Source of the DNA: Rhodobacterales bacterium
Lineage (GTDB): Bacteria; Pseudomonadota; Alphaproteobacteria; Rhodobacterales; Rhodobacteraceae
Assembly: GCA_026400355.1 (NCBI GenBank)
Contig: JAPLPE010000020.1
Coordinates: 62,001-126,000 of the forward strand
Direction of reading: 5' to 3'
Length of the DNA stretch: 64,000 nucleotides
This document shows, piece after piece, positions 27,736 through 37,961 of this stretch. Both the position numbers and the translations under genes were made by a program. Position 1 is the stretch's first letter; the number at the start of each line of letters is the position of its first letter. Below the pieces are notes generated by a model. That model was given only the letters and a program-made list of their open reading frames with translations. It searched no databases and was not told the DNA's origin.

Positions 27736-29424
27736 TCAGTTGGCCTGACGGCGCAGGAACGCCGGAATTTCGATCCGTTCCTGATCTGAGTCTGTCCGTG
27801 GTTCTTCCCGCTGGGTCGAGACCTGAGGCTGTTGGCGAGCAGGTGCCTGGGCCGCTTCGGCTTGCTGACCGGTCATGCGATTGATCAGCGAGTTGATCCC
27901 GAAGCGGGGGCGTTCGCCGCCTTCAGCGGCGCGGGTCGGCGCGGCAGGAGCGGTCGCGGCAGGACGCGGATCAGCCAAGGGCGCACGGGGTTCTGGTGCA
28001 CGGCTGACGGCGGCCTTGAGACGGGCAAGAGCCTCGGGCGTAGGGGTGCCGGGGGCCGGGGCACGCGGGGCCACGAAAGACTCCGGACCCTCTTCCATTA
28101 CCGGTTCCGCGCGCGGACGGTAGGCCGGGGGCGGCACATCGTCTTCGTAGGTTTCGTTGGTGAAGGTCTGGTAGCTATCCTGAGCGGTTTCGTCTTCATA
28201 CTGGTCGTCGAACAGCGTCGGTTCCTGGATCATCACCGGTTCCGACGCGGGCTGCGGAGAGGCCTGACGGGTCGGCGCGGGGCGCGAGGTCATCGCGGGC
28301 TGCGGCGCGGGGCGCTGAGCGGCGGCATGGGTCGGGATCGAGGGGCGAACGGGGGCGGTTGCCGGGCGGGTTGCCACGGCGGGCTTTTCGGCGCTGACCT
28401 TTTCACGCAGCGGATTGGCCATGGAACGGCGCGGCAACGGCATGTCGGCATGGCTGACGGCGGCATCGATACCTGTGGCGACGACGGACACACGCATGCG
28501 GCCTTCCATCGACGTGTCGAGGGTCGAACCGACGATGATGTTGGCATTGGGGTCGACTTTTTCACGGATCTTGTTAGCCGCTTCGTCGAGTTCGAAGAGT
28601 GTGAGGTCGTAGCCGCCGGTGATGTTGATGAGAACACCCTTGGCGCCTTCGAGGCTGATCTCGTCCAGAAGGGGGTTGGCGATGGCCTTTTCCGCGGCTT
28701 CGACCGCACGGTTTTCACCGTCAGCCTCACCCGTGCCCATCATGGCCTTGCCCATTTCGTCCATCACGGCGCGGACGTCGGCAAAGTCGAGATTGATGAG
28801 GCCGGGACGGACCATAAGATCGGTCACGCCCTTGACGCCCTGATAGAGCACGTCGTCGGCCATTGCGAAGGCTTCCGTAAAGGTGGTGCGTTCGTTGGCC
28901 AGCCGGAACAGGTTCTGGTTGGGGATGATGATCAGCGTATCGACGACCTTTTGCAGAGCTTCGATGCCGTCATCGGCCTGCTTCATCCGTTTGGCACCTT
29001 CGAACTGGAAGGGCTTGGTCACGACGCCAACGGTGAGGACGCCGAGTTCGCGGGCGGCCTGAGCGATGATCGGGGCAGCACCTGTGCCGGTGCCGCCGCC
29101 CATGCCTGCGGTGATGAAGCACATATGCGCGCCGGCCAGATGGTCGACGATGGTTTCGATGGATTCTTCAGCGGCAGCCGCACCGACCGAGGGGCGAGCC
29201 CCTGCGCCAAGCCCTTCGGTCACCTTGACGCCCATCTGGATCTTGGACGTGGCGCGGGACTGTTGCAGCGCCTGAGCGTCCGTGTTGGCGACGACGAACT
29301 CGACCCCGTCGAGTTCCTTCTCGATCATGTTGTTGACCGCGTTCCCACCGGCACCGCCGACGCCAAACACGGTTATCCGGGGCTTGAGGTCTTCCTGCCC
29401 GGGCAGGGAGAGATTGAGTGCCAT
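27736..29424 (-). CDS. ftsZ: Cell division protein FtsZ
   Basis: A 562-aa tubulin-like GTPase. The GTP-binding domain has [10 protein letters not shown] and the tubulin signature [11 protein letters not shown] Pro/Ala-rich C-terminal linker of over 200 residues follows, as in alphaproteobacterial FtsZ. The tail ends in the conserved IPAFLRRQ peptide that binds FtsA and other partners. It forms the Z ring. The start [10 protein letters not shown] at 29424 matches homologues. It follows ftsA with a 176-base gap. Confidence 0.97.
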   Translation of the reverse strand: MALNLSLPGQEDLKPRITVFGVGGAGGNAVNNMIEKELDGVEFVVANTDAQALQQSRATSKIQMGVKVTEGLGAGARPSVGAAAAEESIETIVDHLAGAHMCFITAGMGGGTGTGAAPIIAQAARELGVLTVGVVTKPFQFEGAKRMKQADDGIEALQKVVDTLIIIPNQNLFRLANERTTFTEAFAMADDVLYQGVKGVTDLMVRPGLINLDFADVRAVMDEMGKAMMGTGEADGENRAVEAAEKAIANPLLDEISLEGAKGVLINITGGYDLTLFELDEAANKIREKVDPNANIIVGSTLDTSMEGRMRVSVVATGIDAAVSHADMPLPRRSMANPLREKVSAEKPAVATRPATAPVRPSIPTHAAAQRPAPQPAMTSRPAPTRQASPQPASEPVMIQEPTLFDDQYEDETAQDSYQTFTNETYEDDVPPPAYRPRAEPVMEEGPESFVAPRAPAPGTPTPEALARLKAAVSRAPEPRAPLADPRPAATAPAAPTRAAEGGERPRFGINSLINRMTGQQAEAAQAPARQQPQVSTQREEPRTDSDQERIEIPAFLRRQAN

Positions 29425-29600
29425 CGCGCTGTCCGCCTGTCTGTTATGGGCCCGTCCCACCGGGCTTGTCCGAAAAGATTGGGGTGATCCTACTGTTGTT
29501 GTTCGTGATCGTCACTTGAAAAACGCCGAAACACCACAAAATCTGGCAATCGACGTCAGTTCGTTCGCTTGATTTCGGTCGTTAGGCAATATCTTGCGTG

Positions 29601-30938
29601 TCACCAGTTGTCCTTGAACCATTTGACGGCCTTCCGGAAAGATTTGCCCGAGTATTTCTCGGCCGGGACTTCGAAATCCCACCATTCATCCTGGGGGTGG
29701 GCTGCGAAAAGGGTCAGGCCCACGGCACCGGCAAAGGCGGGTCCGGTGGCGGCCTGGGGCAGACCCTGCACGCGGAGGGGACGGCCAAGGCGGACCTGCT
29801 GGCCCAGAATTCGCGAGGCGAGGCTGTCGAGGCCGGGAATCTGGCTGCCGCCGCCGGTCAGGACGATGGACTGGCCGGGGAGGTGTTGGAACCCAGCGGC
29901 GTCAAGGCGGGCGCGGACATCTTCCAGAATTTCTTCGACGCGGGGGCGCATGATGCCGATGAGCTCGGCGCGCGAGACTGTACGGCGGTCGCGTTCCCAG
30001 TCGCCGGTATCGCCGCCGATTTCGATCATCTCGCGGTCGTCCATGCCAGTGGCAAAGATACCGCCGTAAAAGGTCTTGATCCGTTCGGCTGTAGCCATCG
30101 GCACCTTAAGGCCCATCGAGATGTCGCCTGTCACATGATCGCCGCCCATGCGGACAGAATCGGCATAGATCATGTGCTTGCGGATGAAGACCGAGATCCC
30201 GGTCGACCCGCCACCCATGTCGATACAGGCGGCGCCGAGTTCCTGTTCATCTTCGACTAGCGAGGCGATGCCCGAGACATAGGCCGAGGAGGCAAGGCCC
30301 GCGAGTTCGAGATCACAGCGTTTGATGCAGTAGAGCAGGTTTTCGATGACGCTTGCATCAACCGTCAAGAGGTGCAGGTCGGTGGTCAGCTGCTGCCCGA
30401 TCTGGCCGCGCGGATCGGACATGCCGGATCGGTGGTCGAGCGCGAAGTTGATCGGCTGGGCGTGGAGCACCTCGCGGTCGGCACCGTAATCGGGCAGTTC
30501 GCAGGCGGCAAGGACGCGGCCGATATCCTGATCGGTGACGATGGTGCCCTGCACCGCAGTCTGGCCGTCAAGGCCGTAGGACCGGGGCCGCGCACCCGAG
30601 AAGCAGGCAATGACGTGATCGACGCGGAGGTTGGCCATTTTCTGCGCGGCCTGAACGGCGGTACGGATCGCGCGTTCGGTTTCCTGCATGGCATCGACTT
30701 CACCGAAGCGGACGCCGCGTGACCTTGTGGTGGCGGCGCCGATGACGCGGAACTGCGACTGGCCGGCCATTGATCCCACGCCGTCGTTGGCGGGGGTCCG
30801 TTCCGGGCCATCAAATCGCAAAATGAGGCAGGCGATCTTGGACGTGCCGACATCAAGGATCGCCACGACGCCCCGTTGCATGGCCGCCTTGCGCATGTTC
30901 CGCATTGCACGCTGGCTTTGGTAAAGCTGTCGCATCAT
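29601..30938 (-). CDS. ftsA: Cell division protein FtsA
   Basis: A 445-aa actin-like ATPase that tethers FtsZ to the membrane. Phosphate-1 motif LDVGTSKIACLI, the SHS2-type 1C insertion, the phosphate-2 region IDMGGGSTGISVF and the adenosine motif VLTGGGSQIPG are present. The start is supported by an ATGA overlap with the ftsQ stop (30935-30938). The C-terminal KAVKWFKDNW stretch is the amphipathic membrane-targeting helix. Confidence 0.97.
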   Translation of the reverse strand: MMRQLYQSQRAMRNMRKAAMQRGVVAILDVGTSKIACLILRFDGPERTPANDGVGSMAGQSQFRVIGAATTRSRGVRFGEVDAMQETERAIRTAVQAAQKMANLRVDHVIACFSGARPRSYGLDGQTAVQGTIVTDQDIGRVLAACELPDYGADREVLHAQPINFALDHRSGMSDPRGQIGQQLTTDLHLLTVDASVIENLLYCIKRCDLELAGLASSAYVSGIASLVEDEQELGAACIDMGGGSTGISVFIRKHMIYADSVRMGGDHVTGDISMGLKVPMATAERIKTFYGGIFATGMDDREMIEIGGDTGDWERDRRTVSRAELIGIMRPRVEEILEDVRARLDAAGFQHLPGQSIVLTGGGSQIPGLDSLASRILGQQVRLGRPLRVQGLPQAATGPAFAGAVGLTLFAAHPQDEWWDFEVPAEKYSGKSFRKAVKWFKDNW

Positions 30939-31849
30939 TCCCCCGCAACTGGTTCGACTTGTTCTGTATTGCGCAGCACGTTCATCGCAGGCTGGTTCAG
31001 CCGGATGGTGGGCCGCGTTCCGATTCGCATGTCCACGACGGCAATGTCGCGGGCGAGCATGTCTTGCGCCTCGTCCAGCGCGATGACGCGCTGGAGGGCG
31101 GCGACGGGGTCTTGCCCCGGAAGAAGGATGCGCTGGTCGCGGTCAAGGACCATGTCCCAGCGGCGTTCGCCCATGCGGACAAGGCCGCGCACGCGGTCGG
31201 CGATGGGCTGGGCGGCGTTGAACAGCGCAAGCGCCTCGATGATCCTGTCCTTGGCCCCGTCACCGGCGATCAGCGGCAGATCGGCACGATCGCCGCGCGT
31301 GGGGATCATGCCGGTCATCACGCCTTCGCTGTCGATCAGGCGGAGCCCGTCGGTGTAGCGCCAGACGGCAACCGGAACACGTTCAATGACGGCAATTTCA
31401 AGGGTGCCCCCGAGGCGAACGCGGAGGGTCGCGGATTTGACGGCGGTCAGTTCGGTGACCGAGGCGCGCATCGAGTCGAGGTCGAGCGCCCATGAGGACG
31501 TAGGGAGCGAGACGTCGAGGAGGTCGGCGATGGCGAGTTCGAGAGCGGGCTGGGCGCCGGTGATTTCAACCGTGTTCACCATGAATTCAGGGCGCTGTTC
31601 GAACGAGGCGCGGAGGGATGCGATCTGGCTGGTGACCATCGTGCGGTTGGCATCGTTGTTGTACCAGAGGCTGCCAATGAGTGCGACTGTCAGGATGGGC
31701 AGGCCGACGCGGACCAGAATCCTGTAGGTCGGCGTCAGCATCATGCGCTGGTAGCGATAATGCCAGCGGGTCGGTGCAGGATCACGGCGGACCTTGACCT
31801 CGGGTACCGGATACAGGGCGGGGGCGCGGCGGCGGATCATCGAGAACAT
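30935..31849 (-). CDS. ftsQ: Cell division protein FtsQ
   Basis: A 304-aa divisome protein with a basic cytoplasmic tail, one transmembrane helix ([20 protein letters not shown]), a POTRA domain ([25 protein letters not shown]) and the FtsQ beta domain. It recruits later division proteins. A GAGGA Shine-Dalgarno lies 6 bases upstream of the ATG at 31849; a second ATG at 31840 forms ATGA with the ddl stop but lacks an SD. Overlaps both neighbours. Confidence 0.93.
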   Translation of the reverse strand: MFSMIRRRAPALYPVPEVKVRRDPAPTRWHYRYQRMMLTPTYRILVRVGLPILTVALIGSLWYNNDANRTMVTSQIASLRASFEQRPEFMVNTVEITGAQPALELAIADLLDVSLPTSSWALDLDSMRASVTELTAVKSATLRVRLGGTLEIAVIERVPVAVWRYTDGLRLIDSEGVMTGMIPTRGDRADLPLIAGDGAKDRIIEALALFNAAQPIADRVRGLVRMGERRWDMVLDRDQRILLPGQDPVAALQRVIALDEAQDMLARDIAVVDMRIGTRPTIRLNQPAMNVLRNTEQVEPVAGE

Positions 31850-32751
31850 GATGCGTCCTCGATCAGCCAACGGCAGAGTTCCGGGAAAGAAATGCCTACA
31901 TTCGCTGCCTGTTCAGGGGCGAGCGAGGTGGGCGTCATGCCGGGTTGGGTGTTGGTTTCCAGCAGGATCAGGCCGTCAAGGCCACGCGAAATGTCCCAGC
32001 GGAAATCAGTGCGGCTTAGGCCCCGGCAGCCAAGGACGCGGTGGGCGCGCAGCGCATAGTCCATACAGGCGTCGAAGATCCCGGTCGGGATCTTGGCCGG
32101 AACTTCGTGGCGGGAACCACCTATGGAGTATTTGGCGTCGTAGTCGTACCAGCCCGTCGTGATGATGTCGGTCACGGTCAAGGCACGGTCGCCCATGACG
32201 GCGGTGGTGAGTTCGCGTCCGGGGGCATAGGCTTCGACCATGACGGTCGCCGGCATGTCGTCAGACAGTTGCGGCGGCGTATTGGCACCGTCCTTGACGA
32301 TGTAGACCCCGACGCTCGACCCTTCGTTGTTCGGTTTGACGACGTAAGGCGGTTCCATCACATGGCGCTGGCGCACCTCGTCTCTCGGGGCGAGGACGCT
32401 GGCCACGCAGGGCAGGCCCGCGCTGCGGTAGGCGGCCTTGGAACGTTCCTTGTCCATCGCAAGCGCCGAGGCCAGGACACCGGAATGGGTGTAGGGGATG
32501 CGAAGCCATTCGAGGATGCCCTGCACGCAGCCATCTTCGCCCCAGCGACCATGCAGAGCGTTGAAGACAACATCGGGACGGGCGGCCTGAAGGCGCGCAA
32601 CGATGTCGAGGCCGGCATCGACCTCGGCCACTTCATATCCCGCTGTCCGCAGGGCCGCTGCGCATTCACGCCCCGATGACAGTGACACCTCGCGTTCGGC
32701 CGAGGGGCCACCCATCAACACAACAACCCTGGGTTCTGTCCTGCTCGACAT
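31837..32751 (-). CDS. ddl: D-alanine--D-alanine ligase
   Basis: A 304-aa ATP-grasp ligase that makes D-Ala-D-Ala for the peptidoglycan stem. Features: [17 protein letters not shown] at the N-terminus, [14 protein letters not shown], and the C-terminal [15 protein letters not shown] with Mg and dipeptide ligands. The start [15 protein letters not shown] at 32751 is preferred; the upstream extension of the frame is charged and atypical. It lies between murB and ftsQ, the usual dcw position. Confidence 0.96.
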   Translation of the reverse strand: MSSRTEPRVVVLMGGPSAEREVSLSSGRECAAALRTAGYEVAEVDAGLDIVARLQAARPDVVFNALHGRWGEDGCVQGILEWLRIPYTHSGVLASALAMDKERSKAAYRSAGLPCVASVLAPRDEVRQRHVMEPPYVVKPNNEGSSVGVYIVKDGANTPPQLSDDMPATVMVEAYAPGRELTTAVMGDRALTVTDIITTGWYDYDAKYSIGGSRHEVPAKIPTGIFDACMDYALRAHRVLGCRGLSRTDFRWDISRGLDGLILLETNTQPGMTPTSLAPEQAANVGISFPELCRWLIEDASCSR

Positions 32752-32815
32752 ACCCGCCGCCTCTTCGCGGACCCTTTGATGGTCCGTCTTCTTGTCTTCG
32801 CCCTTGCCCGGGGCC

Positions 32816-32834
32816 ACCCCGTTCGGGGTTTTTA
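32816..32834 (+). terminator. Small hairpin with T tract, antisense to the murB 3' end
   Basis: ACCCCG-TT-CGGGGT is followed by TTTT on the plus strand, immediately after the murB stop as read on the minus strand. It would act against antisense transcription if functional. Stem is short. Confidence 0.25.
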
Positions 32835-33785
32835 TTCGTATAAGGCTTTACCGACCCGTATTATTTCCCATTCTAGCGTGATACCCGATGAATCGTAAAC
32901 CTTTTTTCGAACGAGTTCGCCAAGGTTTTCAAGGTCTGCGGCGGTGGCATTGGCGGCATTGGTCAGGAAATTGGCATGTTTCGGATTCATGACCGCCCCG
33001 CCCAGCGGGACGCCGCGCATTCCGGCGTCTTCGATGAGTTTCCAAGCCTTCAGTTCTTGGGTGTCATCGGCGCGTCCTGTGCTGGAAGATCCGGCCGGAT
33101 TGCGGAACGTGGAACCTGCGGTGCGGTCCTTGGTGGGCTGGGTGGCGTCACGTTTGGCAAGCTGATCCTCCATCCGTTGGGCCAGTGCGGCGGGGTCGCG
33201 TTTGGGCGGGGCAAAGGTGGCGCGGGTGATGACGGCACCGTCGGGCAGTGTGCTTTGTCGGTAGGCCAGGCGGAGGGAGGCAGCTGGCCAGTCCTGCACA
33301 GTGCCGTTGCGGAGAACCACGCGGACCGAGGTGAGTACATCGGCGGTGTAGCTTCCATAGCAGCCGGCGTTCATGCGGACGGCGCCGCCGATGGTGCCGG
33401 GGATGGTGCGCAAGAAGGTGAGGTCAAGCCCGGCCTCGGCCGCCTTGCGGGCGCCATGGGCGTCAAGCGCTGCGGCGCCAGCGTGGACGGTGTCACCGTC
33501 GATGGTGATGGCATTGAAGCCCCGACCCAGGCGGACCACGACACCCGGCACGCCACCGTCGCGGACGATGAGGTTGGAACCGACGCCCATCGGGAAGACA
33601 GGCACGGCGGGGTCGAGGGCGGCGAGGAAGGCGGCAAGGTCTTCTTCATCCGCTGGCTGAAACAGCCATTCGGCGGGGCCGCCGACGCGCATCCATGTCA
33701 GATCGTCGAGGGGGCGGTCGGGGGTGAGGGTGCCACGTGTCCGGATATCAGCGGGGAGGGGCAAGGTTCGGGTTCGCTTTCGCAT
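32832..33785 (-). CDS. murB: UDP-N-acetylenolpyruvoylglucosamine reductase
   Basis: A 317-aa FAD enzyme reducing enolpyruvyl-UDP-GlcNAc to UDP-MurNAc. Motifs are [13 protein letters not shown], the FAD-binding [30 protein letters not shown] and the catalytic region AGSTFRNP. The start ATG at 33785 overlaps the 3' end of the upstream small membrane-protein gene by 38 bases; translational coupling is likely. Confidence 0.95.
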   Translation of the reverse strand: MRKRTRTLPLPADIRTRGTLTPDRPLDDLTWMRVGGPAEWLFQPADEEDLAAFLAALDPAVPVFPMGVGSNLIVRDGGVPGVVVRLGRGFNAITIDGDTVHAGAAALDAHGARKAAEAGLDLTFLRTIPGTIGGAVRMNAGCYGSYTADVLTSVRVVLRNGTVQDWPAASLRLAYRQSTLPDGAVITRATFAPPKRDPAALAQRMEDQLAKRDATQPTKDRTAGSTFRNPAGSSSTGRADDTQELKAWKLIEDAGMRGVPLGGAVMNPKHANFLTNAANATAADLENLGELVRKKVYDSSGITLEWEIIRVGKALYE

Positions 33786-34065
33786 GGTGACGACGACCAA
33801 CGTCTGCACCGACGAGCGCGCCAAGCCAAGTGGGGGCGACAACGAACATCACAAGAATGATTAGACCAATGCCCGACCAGTCGTCAGGTGCGGCCTGAAA
33901 GCCCCGAACTGTCCAGATGATCCCTGCGATGACAAGGACCAGCAAGAGAAGGCGCGGCGGCCAGACCCAGCAATAGCGACGCAGCCAGTCGCAGAGCGCA
34001 AATGCCCCGGCGAAGCCGAAGAAGGGGACCAACTTGCCGCCGTTGAAATCGAAAGGCACGCTCAT
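33748..34065 (-). CDS. Small hypothetical membrane protein between the DUF2484 genes and murB
   Basis: A 105-aa protein starting [18 protein letters not shown], with about three hydrophobic segments ([47 protein letters not shown]). Its ATG overlaps the stop of the preceding gene by 4 bases, so it is part of the dcw operon. Family not recognised. A link to wall synthesis is inferred only from position. Confidence 0.65.
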   Translation of the reverse strand: MSVPFDFNGGKLVPFFGFAGAFALCDWLRRYCWVWPPRLLLLVLVIAGIIWTVRGFQAAPDDWSGIGLIILVMFVVAPTWLGALVGADVGRRHHAKANPNLAPPR

Positions 34066-34313
34066 TCCCGGCCCATCTGGCGGCGCATCCAACGGCCGAG
34101 GAAATAGACGGGCCAGCGCAGGATGGATGCCCCCGCGACCAGGGCCAGTACGCCCACGACCGGGCCGTTGACCCATGTGACCCAGCCCACCAGCGGGACG
34201 CCCACGGCAATCAGGGCATAGGCGCGGGCCCAGTGGTTGTCGCGGCTGGGGATTATGGCAAGGACGTTGGCGGTGACCAGCCAGACGCAGACAAGGACGA
34301 GAGGCAGGCTCAC
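34062..34313 (-). CDS. DUF2484-like small membrane protein (copy 3)
   Basis: An 83-aa protein starting with GTG (GTGA overlap with its neighbour, 34310-34313): VSLPLVLVCVWLVTANVLA. It has two to three hydrophobic segments and the same layout as the two genes before it: a W in the first helix, a WxxWVNG middle, and an ILRWPVYFL end. Function unknown. Confidence 0.7.
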   Translation of the reverse strand: MSLPLVLVCVWLVTANVLAIIPSRDNHWARAYALIAVGVPLVGWVTWVNGPVVGVLALVAGASILRWPVYFLGRWMRRQMGRE

Positions 34314-34564
34314 TGCGGCACCCCGGGGTGTTTGCCGCGGGCGCGTTGCCAGAGGTAGATGAGCGGGCGGCGGAACATCGAGGCAAAGGCTGCAAGGCCG
34401 AAGGCGGACCACAACCAGCCGTGGACCACGCCGGTCCAGACAATCAGGACCGGCGCAGCCAAGAGGAGCGGCACACCGGGATAGCGTTGCAGTCGCATGG
34501 GCAGCATGGCGGTGACAGCCGCGATCAGCACCCAGAGGCAACCAAGGGTCAGCGGCAGGCTCAC
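34310..34564 (-). CDS. DUF2484 family small membrane protein (copy 2)
   Basis: An 84-aa protein starting MSLPLTLGCLWVLIAAVTAMLP (GTG start overlapping the upstream stop as GTGA). It continues with PGVPLLLAAPVLIVWTGVVHGW and ends SMFRRPLIYLW. This matches the DUF2484 proteins known from Rhodobacteraceae dcw clusters between murC and murB. Two to three membrane helices; role unknown. Confidence 0.75.
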   Translation of the reverse strand: MSLPLTLGCLWVLIAAVTAMLPMRLQRYPGVPLLLAAPVLIVWTGVVHGWLWSAFGLAAFASMFRRPLIYLWQRARGKHPGVPQ

Positions 34565-34845
34565 GTGGCCTGATCCGGTCCATAGTCGGCTTTGGCCAAG
34601 CGCTGTGCAACGGTCTGACGGCCGATGCGCCAGAGATTGGCGAGTTCAGTCGGGAAGAGGACGAGCGCCGCGCAGATGACAAGGCTGGCCGGAATCCAGC
34701 CTTCGGTCACAAGCGTGATCAGGAGCAGGACGGGGCCTGCGACGATCAGGCCGAGCCGGGCCAGCGGCCTGCGCTGCGGGCGCAGGAGGTTGGTCAACCC
34801 GGAGAGGCTGAGCCAGAGAATGAAGAGAATGAAAGCAAAGCTCAT
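34561..34845 (-). CDS. DUF2484-like small membrane protein (copy 1)
   Basis: A 94-aa protein starting MSFAFILFILWLSLSGLTNLL and ending near PTELANLWRIGRQ. It aligns by eye with the next two genes along its length (first-helix Trp, VLLLITLVTEGW matching VLIVWTGVVHGW, a P-x-x-x-LW near the end), indicating tandem duplication. It follows murC after 147 bases with a small hairpin in between. Confidence 0.68.
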   Translation of the reverse strand: MSFAFILFILWLSLSGLTNLLRPQRRPLARLGLIVAGPVLLLITLVTEGWIPASLVICAALVLFPTELANLWRIGRQTVAQRLAKADYGPDQAT

Positions 34846-34951
34846 GGGATGTTCCCCTTATTTTGTGCTGCCCTTGGTCCGTGTCGTGGTGGCGGTTTCC
34901 GCTTTTTCTTGGTCGTGCCGGAGGGGCCTGTATTCCCGCCCGTGTGGTGTG

Positions 34952-34971
34952 GGGGATGGCCTGTCATCCCC
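34952..34971. repeat. Perfect hairpin in the murC-DUF2484 gap
   Basis: GGGGATG and CATCCCC (7 bp, 6-base loop) lie 22 bases downstream of murC. No T run follows on either strand, so an RNA-processing or stability element is as likely as a terminator. Confidence 0.45.
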
Positions 34972-34992
34972 ATGATAGTGTGATCCTGTTAC

Positions 34993-36402
34993 CTATTCCT
35001 TGGCATCCCTGCGCAGCCGTTCTGGCAATCCGTTGGCCCAGGCGCTGATCGACCCTGCACCAAGGCAGACGACGATATCGCCGGGGCGGGCCTGTTCGCG
35101 GACAAGCCGTTCAAGGTCATCTTCGCCCATCACGGCGCGGGCGTGGCGGTGGCCGTGGCGGATAAGACCGGCGACGAGGTCGTCACGGCTGGCGCCGGGG
35201 ATCGGATCTTCACCCGCAGCATAGACATCGGCAATGCCCACGACGTCGGCTTCGTTAAAGCAGGTGCAGAATTCTTCGAACAGGTTGGACAACCGGGTGT
35301 AGCGGTGCGGCTGATGGACGGCGATGATGCGGCCTTCGCTGGCCTGACGGGCGGCCTTTAGAACGGCTGCGATTTCAACCGGGTGGTGGCCGTAGTCGTC
35401 GATGATGGTGACACCGTTCACCTCGCCCACCTTGGTAAAGCGGCGGTTGACGCCGCCGAAGGCGGCGAGCGCGGTGCGGATTTCGTCCTTCTTCATGCCA
35501 AGGTGGCGGGCGACGGCGATGGCCGCCAGTGCGTTCGAGACGTTGTGGTTGCCGGGCATCGGAAGGGTCATGCCTTCGATCACGATGCCTTCGGCCTGAA
35601 GCTGGACGTCGAAATGGGCGACACCGGCCTTATAAGAGAGGTTCACGGCGCGGACGTCGGCCTGGGCGTTGAAGCCGAAGGTTGTGACGCGGCGGTCGGT
35701 TATCCGGCCGACCAGTGCTTGCACCTCGGGGTGGTCAGTGCAGCAGACGGCGAGGCCATAGAAAGGGATGTTGGAGACGAAGTCAAAGAAGCCGCGCCGC
35801 AGGTTTTCGATCGTGCCCCAGTGTTCCATGTGTTCGGGGTCGATGTTGGTCACGATGGCGATGGTGGCGGGCAGGCGGTTGAAGGTGCCGTCGGATTCGT
35901 CGGCTTCGACCACCATCCATTCGCCCTGACCGATACGGGCGTTCGAGTTGTAGCGGTGGATGATCCCGCCATTCACGACGGTCGGGTCATAATTGCCAGC
36001 GTCAAGGAGGGTGGCCACCATGGTCGTCGTGGTCGTCTTGCCGTGGGTGCCGGCGATGGCGACGTTGGATTTCAGCCGCATGAGCTCGGCCAACATCTCG
36101 GCCCGGCGCACGATGGGCAGGCCACGGCGGCGGGCCTCGTCCAGTTCCGGGTTGCCGGGTTTGACGGCCGAGGAGATCACGACCACATCCGCGCCTTCGA
36201 GGTTTTCGGCGCGGTGGCCTTCGTAGACAAGGGCGCCGAGTGCCTTGAGCCGTTCGGTGATCATGGAGCCTTTGAGGTCGGAACCCTGCACGCGGTAGCC
36301 AAGGTTGAGGAGCACTTCGGCAATGCCCGACATGCCGATGCCGCCGATGCCCACGAAATGGATCGGGCCGACGTCGAGGGGGAGTTTGGTTGCTGCGTTC
36401 AT
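34993..36402 (-). CDS. murC: UDP-N-acetylmuramate--L-alanine ligase
   Basis: A 469-aa Mur ligase adding L-Ala to UDP-MurNAc. It shows the nucleotide motif [18 protein letters not shown], the ATP-binding [12 protein letters not shown] and [10 protein letters not shown]. Start MNAATKLP at 36402 resembles homologues. An ATG at 36423 is also in frame and forms ATGA with the murG stop, so coupling may use that codon. Confidence 0.95.
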   Translation of the reverse strand: MNAATKLPLDVGPIHFVGIGGIGMSGIAEVLLNLGYRVQGSDLKGSMITERLKALGALVYEGHRAENLEGADVVVISSAVKPGNPELDEARRRGLPIVRRAEMLAELMRLKSNVAIAGTHGKTTTTTMVATLLDAGNYDPTVVNGGIIHRYNSNARIGQGEWMVVEADESDGTFNRLPATIAIVTNIDPEHMEHWGTIENLRRGFFDFVSNIPFYGLAVCCTDHPEVQALVGRITDRRVTTFGFNAQADVRAVNLSYKAGVAHFDVQLQAEGIVIEGMTLPMPGNHNVSNALAAIAVARHLGMKKDEIRTALAAFGGVNRRFTKVGEVNGVTIIDDYGHHPVEIAAVLKAARQASEGRIIAVHQPHRYTRLSNLFEEFCTCFNEADVVGIADVYAAGEDPIPGASRDDLVAGLIRHGHRHARAVMGEDDLERLVREQARPGDIVVCLGAGSISAWANGLPERLRRDAKE

Positions 36403-36419
36403 CCGGGGGCTTCCGTCCA

Positions 36420-37526
36420 TCATTGTTCTTTTCCTTTCCTGCCGTCTGCCAGTCGTTTCACGAGGTCCACAAGCCTGTCCGTTGCGTCGGGGCGACCGGT
36501 CGACAGGGCGGCCCGCGCCATCTGCAATGCGCCGTCGGGATTGGAAAGGACCAAAGCGATCTGTGCGCTGAGGGCGTCGACCTTGAACTGCTTTTCGGGG
36601 ACGAGGATCGCAGCCCCAGAATCGACGAGCGCCCTTGCGTTGGCGGTCTGTTCGTCACGCACGGCGGAGGCATAGGGCACGAGGATCGAGGGGCGGCCAA
36701 TGACCGAGAGGTCGGCGACCGAGCTTGCCCCCGAGCGGGAGATGACAAGCTGGGCTTCGGACATGCGCGTCGGGATGTCGGAGAAGAAGGGCTGCACCTC
36801 GGCCGGGATACCTTCGGTCGCGTAGTAGCGGGCGACGCGGTCCATGTCCTCTTCGCGCGCCTGATGACTGACGCGAAGGTGGCGGCGGAGGGGTGTGGGG
36901 AGTGCAGCGATGGCGGGCGGGACAACGTCGGACAGGATGCGCGCGCCCTGGCTGCCACCAATGACGAGGATCGACATGGGATAGTCGCCGGGCGGGATAA
37001 AGGCGGCCCCTGCCCTTTCAAGGACAGCGCCGCGCACCGGGTTGCCCGTGTGGATGCCTTCGACCCTGGCGGGAAGCGTGGTGGGCCATGTGCCGCAGGC
37101 CACCAGATCGACATGGGGCGCGAAGATCTCATTCACGCGGCCCAGCACGCCGTTCTGTTCGTGGATCATCCGGGGAATGCGCAGGACCCAGGCGGCAGTC
37201 ATGGCGGGAATGGCCGGGTAGCCGCCAAAGCCCGTGACGACAGCGGGGCGTTCGCGGAGCATGCGGGTCGTGGCGGCGATGATGCCGCCCGCGATCCGGA
37301 AGGGGGCCATGATCCTGGCCGCGATGCCACCACGGGCGAAGGTGGCAGAGCCAACGACTTCGATCGTCACCTCAGGTGGGAAGCCATTGGTGTAGCGGGC
37401 GCCACGTTCATCGGTGGAGAGTCTGACGCGCCAGCCCAGCGCTAGCATCGCCTCGGCGAGAGCCTGGGCGGGGAACATGTGGCCCCCGGTGCCGCCCGCG
37501 GCGATGATGAGAAGGGGCGCGGTCAT
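36420..37526 (-). CDS. murG: UDP-N-acetylglucosamine--lipid I GlcNAc transferase
   Basis: A 368-aa GT-B glycosyltransferase converting lipid I to lipid II at the inner membrane. The glycine loops [14 protein letters not shown] and [23 protein letters not shown] and the [10 protein letters not shown] loop are all present. Length fits. Its stop overlaps a murC ATG by four bases. A 435-base non-coding gap containing a repeat separates it from ftsW. Confidence 0.96.
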   Translation of the reverse strand: MTAPLLIIAAGGTGGHMFPAQALAEAMLALGWRVRLSTDERGARYTNGFPPEVTIEVVGSATFARGGIAARIMAPFRIAGGIIAATTRMLRERPAVVTGFGGYPAIPAMTAAWVLRIPRMIHEQNGVLGRVNEIFAPHVDLVACGTWPTTLPARVEGIHTGNPVRGAVLERAGAAFIPPGDYPMSILVIGGSQGARILSDVVPPAIAALPTPLRRHLRVSHQAREEDMDRVARYYATEGIPAEVQPFFSDIPTRMSEAQLVISRSGASSVADLSVIGRPSILVPYASAVRDEQTANARALVDSGAAILVPEKQFKVDALSAQIALVLSNPDGALQMARAALSTGRPDATDRLVDLVKRLADGRKGKEQ

Positions 37527-37961
37527 GTGCGGGGGGCCATGGGGGCGTGGCGGGGCGAACTCCGCCCTACGCTGGGTGATGTGGCAGCGGTGCGTAAGGC
37601 TGGCGTGATCTGACCAAGGCCATCGCCTTGGTCACACGACCAAGGTGACGCTGTCCGCCCGGGACGCCTTAGCGTTCCGGGCAGCACCTCCCCTGCCCGG
37701 GACAGGCGCCCTGCGCCCGCCGGGCAGGCGCTGCCCTCTGGCGAGGCTTGTGGGACGGGGGCCATGGGAGTCGGTTGGACGTGAGCGGGGCTGTGCTTCC
37801 ACTGGAAGCCCCGCTGATCCCGCCCAGCCTCGGCAGATTCCTGTCGCGTTGGTATCGATGGAAGCAACTGATCGCGTTCGACGCGATCCACACCAAACCC
37901 GCAGGGTGGGTGAAACCCACCTTCGCCCGACTGCCATTGGGGTGCGGCGACGCCCCCCACC
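37527..37961. other. Non-coding gap between ftsW and murG
   Basis: No credible gene. Most of the gap is occupied by one copy of the dispersed repeat (37612-37826). The rest, up to the ftsW stop, contains short GC-rich inverted repeats. A gap this long is unusual inside a dcw cluster. Confidence 0.55.
37612..37826 (+). repeat. Dispersed intergenic repeat, copy A
   Basis: It begins with a 9-bp palindrome, GACCAAGGC-CATC-GCCTTGGTC (37612-37633). It ends with a hairpin block (37780-37826) containing GCTTCC/GGAAGC nested in AGCGGG/CCCGCT, followed by GATCCCGC. An inverted copy is found at 56509-56721 with the same two ends and nearly the same spacing (147 versus 148 bases), while the middle has diverged. 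Confidence 0.7.

Noticed and set aside
27832-29487. 551-codon plus-strand frame opposite ftsZ
   Set aside because: It mirrors ftsZ and its Pro/Ala linker; Gly/Asp/His-rich composition is typical of antisense shadow frames.
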